From Brachyspira catarrhinii (lineage in GTDB: Bacteria > Spirochaetota > Brachyspiria > Brachyspirales > Brachyspiraceae): DNA of 5,471 bases. Location of the stretch: NCBI RefSeq assembly GCF_005518285.1, contig NZ_SJDU01000146.1:1-5471 (forward strand). The letters are read 5' to 3'. The translations under genes and the position numbers were made by a program. A model generated the notes under the pieces. The model saw only the letters and a program-made list of their open reading frames with translations. It made no database searches and was not told where the DNA came from. Below, one piece after another: positions 1 through 5,471 of the stretch (the stretch's first letter is position 1; the number at the start of each line of letters is the position of its first letter).

Positions 1-1079
1 ATGCATATTTCTATATTTCTAAAATTATTTAATGAAATAAAATATCTTTGTCCCATTCCATCAGATAAACGATAAGCTTGCCTATGAAAAAATTCAGTAT
101 CGCACATATAAGACTTAAATTTTAAATCTATCTCTTTATTAAATCTAACACGAATTATATGATAACTATAAACCGTATCGTGAAAATCTTCCATTGCGAC
201 AGACGATTTAGCAATACCTTCCCTATCTTCAGAGCTTGGAGTAATAAATAAATCGCCTTTTCTTATATTACACTTTTCTAATTGTTTTTCTGTAGCCGTT
301 GTCATATAAGTTATTTCTTTTTCGTAAAGTTTATTTCTATTAAATACATCTAAATAATTCAATAGTTTTATAGGTATTTCATTGTCTCTAATTTTTTTAT
401 CAACTCCCGTAGCGGTTATTATTCCCAAATCTCCAAGTTTAACAGTTTCCCATTCGTCATTAAATTCTTTAAATCTCGCTTCGGGGACATTTTTGTCTTT
501 CTTACAAGTCAATAATTTTTTCGCAATTCCTCTTTTAAATTTTTCTTTTTCTTCGATTAATTTAATTGTGTTTTCTAAATACGCGTCAATTTTTGAAAGC
601 ACGGAGGCAATGCGTTTTTGTTCGTCTAATAATAAAGGTATTGCAATGGTAAGATTTTCAAAAGTAGTTTTATTCATTATTGGGACAACTCCCCTCGCCA
701 CAAATTTAGATATATAGGGAAAAGAATTTATTAATTGATAATATACAAATTCGTTATCAATTCCTTCGCTTACTCTTAAAACATTTATTTGTTGATTGCA
801 AGTAAAGTCGCATCCCGCTAATGCAATTTTACCTATTGAACCGATACAAACATATAAAATATCTCCTTTTTTGAATTTCCTTGATTTTTCAAAACCTTTA
901 TCAGATAATTTTCTAATGGAATTAAAAATATATTTATTTTCTTTTATATCGGCAGAAGTTACGAATAAATGTTCGTTTCCAAAATTTTCTTTATCAAGTG
1001 TGGAAGGCGTCATTCCCGTAAATGCTTTGCCTATATCTTTTAATTTTTTATATTCCCAACCGTTAGGCAATTTATTCAT
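1..1079 (-). CDS. hsdS: Type I restriction-modification specificity subunit HsdS (partial, 3' end beyond the left edge)
   Basis: HsdS is the DNA-recognition subunit of a type I R-M complex. It binds two HsdM to form a methyltransferase, and also HsdR if present. The minus-strand frame is open for 359 codons from the ATG at 1079 and runs off the window. Two target recognition domains are visible. TRD1 (about residues 1-150) opens with LPNGWEYKKLKDIG. The central conserved region (about 148-190) contains LLDEQKRIASVLSKID followed by a charged helix ending KRGIAKKLL. TRD2 opens with EWETVKLGDLG (209-219) and ends near GMGQRYFISLNNF (341-353). This half-repeat layout is typical of HsdS. Family members are usually around 400 residues, so roughly the last helical spacer is missing. 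The start is supported by AAGGA six bases upstream. It is the third gene of the minus-strand operon, 19 bp after the TPR-DUF2971 gene. The target sequence cannot be read from the protein. Family assignment is confident. Confidence 0.95.
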   Translation of the reverse strand, partial: MNKLPNGWEYKKLKDIGKAFTGMTPSTLDKENFGNEHLFVTSADIKENKYIFNSIRKLSDKGFEKSRKFKKGDILYVCIGSIGKIALAGCDFTCNQQINVLRVSEGIDNEFVYYQLINSFPYISKFVARGVVPIMNKTTFENLTIAIPLLLDEQKRIASVLSKIDAYLENTIKLIEEKEKFKRGIAKKLLTCKKDKNVPEARFKEFNDEWETVKLGDLGIITATGVDKKIRDNEIPIKLLNYLDVFNRNKLYEKEITYMTTATEKQLEKCNIRKGDLFITPSSEDREGIAKSSVAMEDFHDTVYSYHIIRVRFNKEIDLKFKSYMCDTEFFHRQAYRLSDGMGQRYFISLNNFRNIEIC

Positions 1080-1085
1080 AATTAT

Positions 1086-1090
1086 TCCTT
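1086..1090 (-). promoter_or_regulatory. Shine-Dalgarno site of hsdS
   Basis: AAGGA on the minus strand lies six bases before the hsdS ATG and inside the 19-bp gap after the TPR-DUF2971 stop codon. It fixes the hsdS start. It also shows that hsdS can be initiated independently, without strict translational coupling to the upstream gene. Confidence 0.7.
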
Positions 1091-1098
1091 AAATATTA

Positions 1099-2604
1099 TT
1101 ATCTTAAAGGAGCTTGAGATATGCTTACTTTAATTTTATTCATTTTATCATTATCTTTATATTTATTATAAATAATTTTTTTAATATAATCCGAAGTTAA
1201 TTCTCTATCCTCTATTTTACCGCCCAATATAATTTCTTTTATAAAATTTTCGTTTTCGTTAAATAATTCGTTATAATTTATATATAATCTTTTATTATCT
1301 TCTTCTATTTTTTCATTTTTATAATCGGTTGTGACAAGCATTCTTAATTCTTGTTCTTCAAAAAACGCTTCATGTTTTATTATATATCTTATATTTTCAA
1401 ATAGATTGGAAAATATTTCATCTTTTAAATTTTTATCTTCTATTTGTTTATCTATTTTTTCTGTAAAATTAAATATTTTATAAAATATATAATTTATAAT
1501 ATTCTCTATGTTTTCATCAATAATTTTATTTACTTTTAACCTACAATATTTATTTAAATCTACTATTATATTAGAATATTTTGAATCCGTAGGATTAAAT
1601 ATTAATTGGTTTTTCGATTCATTATAATAAAGTATAAAATATAAATTATTAATACCTTTTTTATAATCGGACATCATTTGCATTGGAGAAGCTAAAGATA
1701 TTGGCTCGCAATTAAAATAATTTTTATCTATGCATAAACATACGCCTGTAGCTTCTTTATTTTCTTTTTTACCGTAAAGTCTAAACATAGTTAAAGCGTC
1801 TTTATTTCTTGAGAATGAAGTTTGCAAAGTAATTAAATTTTCTTCATTTTTAATTTTTATATTTAAACCGTTTTTATTAAAAATATTTTCTAATATTTTA
1901 CCCTCTTTAGGGTCGTTGGCATTCGATATATTCGTTATTCTAATTCTACTTTCTTTACTATCTATTAATTTTAATAATGTATTCATAGAAGTATAATGGG
2001 CTATTTCTATATTATTATTTTTTGTATGTATTATTATAAAATAAAGAGATAATACTTGAAGTAAAAAATACTCATATAATAAAATCTTCTTTATATCTTT
2101 TAATATATTTTTATTTTCACTATTTTTTAAATATTTAGATATAATACTGTTTAGTAAATTAAATGTAATATCTTTACGCCATAAATCATTATATTTATCT
2201 TCTGATAACATTTTAAAAATATCTTCTATAGTATCGCTATTATAATTCCATATATATAATGATATTACTTGATTAATATAATTATACTTTAAATATTTAT
2301 CTAATTTAGAGCATTGAAGAAAAGCCTCTATAGATTCTTGATATAATCCCAAGTCATGCTTTGCTATTGATATGTTAAAATATGAAATTTGATTATAAGG
2401 ATTTAATTTGATTGCCGTATTATAATCATCAAAAGCCTCTTCATATTTTTTAAATCTAATATTTATCATTCCTCTTAAATTATAAAAATCAGAAAAGGAA
2501 GGATGTGGTTTTTTAATATTATTTATTACATTATTGCATAATTCTAAAGCTTTTTCATTATCACCCTTAATTAAATGTAGCGTTATGTTTTTTAACATAT
2601 CCAT
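1099..2604 (-). CDS. TPR protein with DUF2971-like C-terminal domain, embedded between hsdM and hsdS
   Basis: The product is 501 residues and its function is unknown. The N-terminal part (about residues 4-105) holds roughly three tetratricopeptide repeats, helical hairpins that usually bind proteins; clear units are YNLRGMINIRFKKYEEAFDDY (partly, from 41) and the one around 74-104. A helical linker follows (about 105-195). The C-terminal part resembles DUF2971: AHYTS (202-206), then ISNANDPKEG (226-235), TSFS (262-265), GVCLCID (287-293), a late FFEEQELRML block (413-422) and IKEIILGGKI (455-464). No signal peptide or convincing membrane segment is seen, so it is probably cytoplasmic. The first ATG is chosen because AAGG lies nine bases upstream; an in-frame ATG two codons later would have a poor spacing. 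The gene sits 26 bp after hsdM and 19 bp before hsdS, implying co-transcription with the R-M genes. It is much more AT-rich than hsdM. A role in defence or in modulating the R-M complex is inference only. Confidence 0.85.
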   Translation of the reverse strand: MDMLKNITLHLIKGDNEKALELCNNVINNIKKPHPSFSDFYNLRGMINIRFKKYEEAFDDYNTAIKLNPYNQISYFNISIAKHDLGLYQESIEAFLQCSKLDKYLKYNYINQVISLYIWNYNSDTIEDIFKMLSEDKYNDLWRKDITFNLLNSIISKYLKNSENKNILKDIKKILLYEYFLLQVLSLYFIIIHTKNNNIEIAHYTSMNTLLKLIDSKESRIRITNISNANDPKEGKILENIFNKNGLNIKIKNEENLITLQTSFSRNKDALTMFRLYGKKENKEATGVCLCIDKNYFNCEPISLASPMQMMSDYKKGINNLYFILYYNESKNQLIFNPTDSKYSNIIVDLNKYCRLKVNKIIDENIENIINYIFYKIFNFTEKIDKQIEDKNLKDEIFSNLFENIRYIIKHEAFFEEQELRMLVTTDYKNEKIEEDNKRLYINYNELFNENENFIKEIILGGKIEDRELTSDYIKKIIYNKYKDNDKMNKIKVSISQAPLR

Positions 2605-2630
2605 AAATAAAAACCTTACTAATTAATTAT

Positions 2631-4121
2631 TTAAATCACAATCTTATCAAAAATAATTTTAACTTCGCTCTCTAATTTTTCCCTTTCGCTTTCCAAATTA
2701 TAAATCTTTAATTTTGAAGCTTTCAAATCTACATTTTTATAACTTTCAAAAGAATCGATATATCGGACTATATTAAGATTATAATCGTTCGCTTTAATTT
2801 CGTCCAAACTAACGACTCGGCAATATTCGTCAATATTTTTTCTTTTTCTATATACCGAAACTATTTTCAAAATATCTTCTTCTCTCAATTTATTTTGTCT
2901 TTTGCCTTTATAGTAATAGTCGCTGGCGTCAATAAAAAATATGTCTTTATTTTTCTTATTGTTTTTTAGAATAAGTATGCAAGTTGGAATAGAAGTTCCA
3001 TAAAATAAATTTTCGGGAAGCCCGATAATCGTGTCGAGTAAATTACTTTCCACTATTCGCTCTCTTATAATTCCTTCGCTCGCTCCTCTCGATAAAACGG
3101 TAGGAGGCATTACCACAGCCGTTATTCCGTTTTCGTTCATACTGTTAACCATATGAAGCAAAAAAGCCAAATCGCCTTTAGTTTTCGGAGGGATTCCAAA
3201 TTCAAATCTGCCGAACTTGTCGTTTGACGCAATCTCTTCGCCCCATTTATCCAAACTGAAAGGAGGATTTGCCACCACGACATCGAATTTCGCCAATTTG
3301 TCTTTATCTATAAATTTAGGTTCTTTAATCGTATCGCCCCATTCTATTTTTGCCGAATCGCCAATTTCATGCAAATACATATTCATTCTGCAAAGAGAAT
3401 AAGTTTGACTGTTTTTCTCCTGCCCGTAAATAGAACAGTTTTCTTTTCCAATTTCTTTATGGACTTTTATTAATAACGAACCGCTGCCGCAAGTAGGGTC
3501 GTAAACTTTCGCTCCCGTTCTGTCGCCAACCAATTTCGCTATAAGAGTTGAAACTTCTGGAGGAGTAAAAAATTCGCCGCCTTTCTTTCCCGCATCGCCC
3601 GCAAAATTTGAAATCAAATATTCGTAGGCGTCTCCCATCACATCGTTATTTTGAAGCGCGCTCGGACTCAAATCGAGTTCGCTGTCGCTAAAATCTTCGA
3701 GCAAATGTTTTAAAATCGCGTTTCGAGTTTTTGTCTCGCCGAATTTATTCGAATCGTTAAAGTCTATATTGTTAAAAATCCCGTCAAATTTTTGAGGATT
3801 ATCCCTTTCGATTTTTCTTAAAGCGGTATTTATAATTTCGCCAATATTCGGAGCTTCCTTATTCTTAAGCAAATATTCAAAACTCGCGTCTTCGCTTACT
3901 ATATAATTCATTCTGCCAATCGCTCTTTTTAATCTTTCGCTATCTCCTTTATATTTTATCTCCAATTCTTTTTTCTTTTCTTTTGCAAAGTCAGACAAAT
4001 ATTTTACGAAAAGCATACTCAAAATATAATCTTTATAAGCCGAAGAATCTATCGAACCTCTAAAAGTGTCGCATGCTTTCCAAACTATATTTTCCACAGT
4101 TTCTTTTGCAGTTTTACGCAT
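2631..4121 (-). CDS. hsdM: Type I restriction-modification DNA methyltransferase subunit HsdM
   Basis: HsdM transfers a methyl group from S-adenosylmethionine to the N6 of adenine in the target chosen by HsdS. The 496-residue length fits complete members of the family. An N-terminal helical HsdM domain (about 9-125, with SSAYKDYILSMLFVKYLSDF) precedes the catalytic domain. The catalytic domain shows GGEFFTPPEV (181-190), the SAM-binding motif I DPTCGSGSLL (208-217), GQEKN (233-237) and the amino-methyltransferase motif IV NPPF (285-288). A charged, probably coiled-coil tail (about 468-490) would contact HsdS. All key motifs are intact, so it is likely active. The start is well supported by AAGGAG five bases before the ATG. 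It is the first gene of the minus-strand operon, divergent from mtnK. It is noticeably richer in GC and in CG dinucleotides than the next gene. The FFTP-type motif recalls the EcoR124I-like subfamily, but that subtyping is tentative. Confidence 0.97.
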   Translation of the reverse strand: MRKTAKETVENIVWKACDTFRGSIDSSAYKDYILSMLFVKYLSDFAKEKKKELEIKYKGDSERLKRAIGRMNYIVSEDASFEYLLKNKEAPNIGEIINTALRKIERDNPQKFDGIFNNIDFNDSNKFGETKTRNAILKHLLEDFSDSELDLSPSALQNNDVMGDAYEYLISNFAGDAGKKGGEFFTPPEVSTLIAKLVGDRTGAKVYDPTCGSGSLLIKVHKEIGKENCSIYGQEKNSQTYSLCRMNMYLHEIGDSAKIEWGDTIKEPKFIDKDKLAKFDVVVANPPFSLDKWGEEIASNDKFGRFEFGIPPKTKGDLAFLLHMVNSMNENGITAVVMPPTVLSRGASEGIIRERIVESNLLDTIIGLPENLFYGTSIPTCILILKNNKKNKDIFFIDASDYYYKGKRQNKLREEDILKIVSVYRKRKNIDEYCRVVSLDEIKANDYNLNIVRYIDSFESYKNVDLKASKLKIYNLESEREKLESEVKIIFDKIVI

Positions 4122-4126
4122 CGTTT

Positions 4127-4132
4127 CTCCTT
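4127..4132 (-). promoter_or_regulatory. Strong Shine-Dalgarno site of hsdM
   Basis: AAGGAG on the minus strand lies five bases before the hsdM ATG. It is the best match to the anti-Shine-Dalgarno sequence among the four genes here, which suggests the methyltransferase is translated more strongly than the two genes behind it. Confidence 0.75.
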
Positions 4133-4164
4133 AAAAGAATTCTAATATATTATTTTGACGATTT

Positions 4165-4177
4165 ACATATTATATGT
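4165..4177. repeat. Perfect 13-bp palindrome over the hsdM -10 box
   Basis: ACATAT and ATATGT are exact reverse complements separated by one T. The palindrome contains the proposed TATAAT of the hsdM promoter, so a dimeric repressor bound here would block hsdM transcription. In DNA this AT-rich, short palindromes arise by chance, so an operator role is only a suggestion. No controller-type regulator gene is seen in the window. Confidence 0.4.
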
Positions 4178-4197
4178 TTAATTATTCAATTTTACAA
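4169..4197 (-). promoter_or_regulatory. Candidate sigma-70 promoter of the hsdM operon
   Basis: On the minus strand, TTGTAA (4197-4192, four of six consensus bases) is followed after 17 bases by a perfect TATAAT (4174-4169). Transcription would start near 4162, giving a leader of about 40 bases before the hsdM ATG. No second promoter is obvious in the 26-bp and 19-bp gaps downstream, so this one probably drives all three minus-strand genes. The AT-rich background makes chance matches common, but consensus -10 and ideal spacing together are good support. Confidence 0.55.
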
Positions 4198-4218
4198 TTT
4201 TCAATTATATGCTAATAT
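4191..4218 (+). promoter_or_regulatory. Candidate extended -10 promoter of mtnK
   Basis: TTTACA (4191-4196, five of six consensus bases) is followed after 16 bases by TAATAT (4213-4218), which is preceded by TG at 4210-4211 as in extended -10 promoters. The -35 box overlaps that of the divergent hsdM promoter, so the two would compete for polymerase. The leader to the mtnK ATG would be roughly 35 bases. No SAM-box or other riboswitch-like structure fits in it. The -10 matches only four of six bases, so this is a moderate call. Confidence 0.4.
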
Positions 4219-4258
4219 TATTAATACAAAATATAAATTTATAAATTTGGATTATCTT

Positions 4259-5471
4259 ATGAGCAAATTTGACAAATATTTTTTAATGAACGAAAAAGAC
4301 ATTTTGGAATATTCAAAAGAAAAATTAAAATATTTTGATTCCAAAAATAAAATAACCTGCCGAGAAATTGGAGACGGAAATTTAAATTATGTTTATAGAG
4401 TAAAAAATAATAAAAAATCCGTCATAATAAAACAGGCGGGAATTCGCACGAGAAGCGACTCTTCGGGAAGAATACTCGATATTAACAGAAACAAAAGAGA
4501 AGCCGAAATTTTAACCTATTACGGTAAAAAATTCCCAAAACTTGCCCCAAAAATTTATCATATTGACGAAACGATGAAATTATTCGTAATGGAAGATTTG
4601 AAAGATTATACGATATTGAGAGACGCTTTGATTAAAGGAAAAATTATATCGCATTTGCCAGAACAGATAACCGATTTTATAGTAGAAACAACTTTATCGA
4701 CAGCGGATTTTTTTACGGACGCATTCGATAAAAAAAATCAAGTCGCAAAATATACGAATAAAGAATTGTGTAAAATAAGCGAGGAATTGGTATTTACCGA
4801 ACCGTTTTTTAATCTGCTTAAAGAAAATGTTTTTTCCGATTGTTTGAAAAAATATGTCAAAAAAGAATTTTATAAAAATAAAGAATTGCAATTCGAGGCG
4901 GCGAAATTAAAATACGAGTTTATGAATAATCCTCAAGCGTTGATACATGGAGATTTGCATACGGGTTCTATATTTGTGAACGACAAATATATTAAAGTTA
5001 TGGACTGCGAATTTGCGTTTTACGGACCGATAGGCTACGATTTGGGAACTATAATCGCAAATCTAATTTTTTCTTATATTTATCATTTGAATATCGTTAG
5101 TAAAAATAATGTAAAATTTTTGACTTTCATTTATGACGCGATAAACGAAATTTTAAGTTTATTCAAAAAGAAATTTTTAAATAAATGTAATAAAGATATT
5201 AAAGACATTTCGGCTAAAAACGAAGGATTTATAAAATATTATCTTAATAATATTTTGGAATATTCTTTCGGAATTTGCGGACTCGAAATAATAAGAAGGA
5301 CTACGGGCTGTGCGAGAGTTAAAGAAATAGAATCGGTTGCGGATGAAAAAAAACGAGCGGAAATCGAATATAGTTTACTCAAAATTGGCAAGGAATGTAT
5401 AATGCAAAGAGAAAGTCTGATAAAAGTCGCAGATTTTACAAAATTTGTGGATTTGGCAATTCGACTTGGTT
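4259..5471 (+). CDS. mtnK: 5-methylthioribose kinase MtnK (partial, 3' end just beyond the right edge)
   Basis: MtnK phosphorylates 5-methylthioribose to the 1-phosphate with ATP, feeding the methionine salvage pathway that recycles methylthioadenosine from polyamine and other SAM-dependent reactions. The frame is open for 404 codons to the window edge. Visible motifs are the glycine-rich nucleotide loop EIGDGNLNYVYRV (36-48), the ATP-lysine region VIIKQAG (55-61), ELVFTEPFF (176-184), the catalytic loop HGDLHTGS (230-237, base D232), the DCEFAFYGPIGYDLG block (249-263) and the substrate-binding arginine pair in IIRRTTG (344-350). The D-x-E metal motif, in place of the D-x-D of aminoglycoside phosphotransferases, supports MTR kinase over that related family. 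Known members have about 400 residues, so only a few codons should be missing. The first ATG is chosen because GGA lies seven bases upstream, although this Shine-Dalgarno is weak. The gene is divergent from the hsd operon and functionally unrelated to it. Confidence 0.95.
   Translation, partial: MSKFDKYFLMNEKDILEYSKEKLKYFDSKNKITCREIGDGNLNYVYRVKNNKKSVIIKQAGIRTRSDSSGRILDINRNKREAEILTYYGKKFPKLAPKIYHIDETMKLFVMEDLKDYTILRDALIKGKIISHLPEQITDFIVETTLSTADFFTDAFDKKNQVAKYTNKELCKISEELVFTEPFFNLLKENVFSDCLKKYVKKEFYKNKELQFEAAKLKYEFMNNPQALIHGDLHTGSIFVNDKYIKVMDCEFAFYGPIGYDLGTIIANLIFSYIYHLNIVSKNNVKFLTFIYDAINEILSLFKKKFLNKCNKDIKDISAKNEGFIKYYLNNILEYSFGICGLEIIRRTTGCARVKEIESVADEKKRAEIEYSLLKIGKECIMQRESLIKVADFTKFVDLAIRLG

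Noticed and set aside
382..717. Plus-strand open frame of 111 codons
   Set aside because: It lies wholly opposite hsdS, whose frame shows clear TRD and conserved-region motifs. The plus-strand translation is Ser/Phe/Leu-rich with no recognisable domain, as expected of an antisense shadow.
796..1092. Plus-strand open frame of 98 codons
   Set aside because: It is antisense to the hsdS N-terminus and start, with no convincing ribosome binding site or family resemblance.
1099..2630. CRISPR-like or tandem repeats in the very AT-rich stretch
   Set aside because: The repeated look comes from TTA/ATA-rich codons for Lys, Asn and Ile. No unit recurs at a fixed spacing, and the reading frame is intact throughout.
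3217..3402. Plus-strand open frame of 61 codons
   Set aside because: It is antisense to the hsdM catalytic core around the NPPF motif, so it is constrained by hsdM coding and not a gene of its own.
4694..4891. Minus-strand open frame of 65 codons, Phe/Ile-rich and membrane-like
   Set aside because: It is antisense to mtnK. The hydrophobic look comes from reading Lys/Glu-rich A-rich codons on the opposite strand.
4259..5471. Aminoglycoside or choline phosphotransferase instead of MtnK
   Set aside because: The same kinase fold is shared, but HGDLHTGS, the D-x-E metal motif followed by FAFYGPIG, and the RRTTG block are characteristic of methylthioribose kinase.

Overview
The window is AT-rich DNA, most likely from a low-GC host-associated bacterium. 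The coding style and the look of the kinase gene suggest a spirochaete such as Brachyspira. That assignment rests on impression, not on a marker gene, so treat it as tentative.

The layout is two divergent transcription units. On the minus strand, read from right to left, lies a type I restriction-modification operon. It runs hsdM (4121 to 2631), then a gene encoding a tetratricopeptide-repeat protein with a DUF2971-like C-terminal domain (2604 to 1099), then hsdS (1079 to the left edge, 3' end missing). The gaps are 26 and 19 bp. No terminator-like hairpin lies in either gap, and each gene has its own Shine-Dalgarno sequence, so the three genes are probably co-transcribed. hsdM encodes the N6-adenine methyltransferase subunit and hsdS the DNA-recognition subunit. 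No hsdR is visible; it would have to lie beyond the left edge or elsewhere.

On the plus strand, from 4259 to the right edge, is mtnK, encoding 5-methylthioribose kinase of the methionine salvage pathway. It is open at the right edge but already close to full family length. The 137-bp spacer between mtnK and hsdM holds candidate divergent promoters whose -35 boxes overlap, and a perfect 13-bp palindrome covering the hsdM -10 box.

The most notable feature is the TPR-DUF2971 gene inserted between hsdM and hsdS. It is clearly more AT-rich and poorer in CG dinucleotides than hsdM, so it looks like a separately acquired module. Type I hsd loci are known to carry extra defence genes in such positions (for example the PrrC anticodon nuclease), so a defence or R-M-linked role is a reasonable hypothesis. 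The sequence alone does not show its activity.
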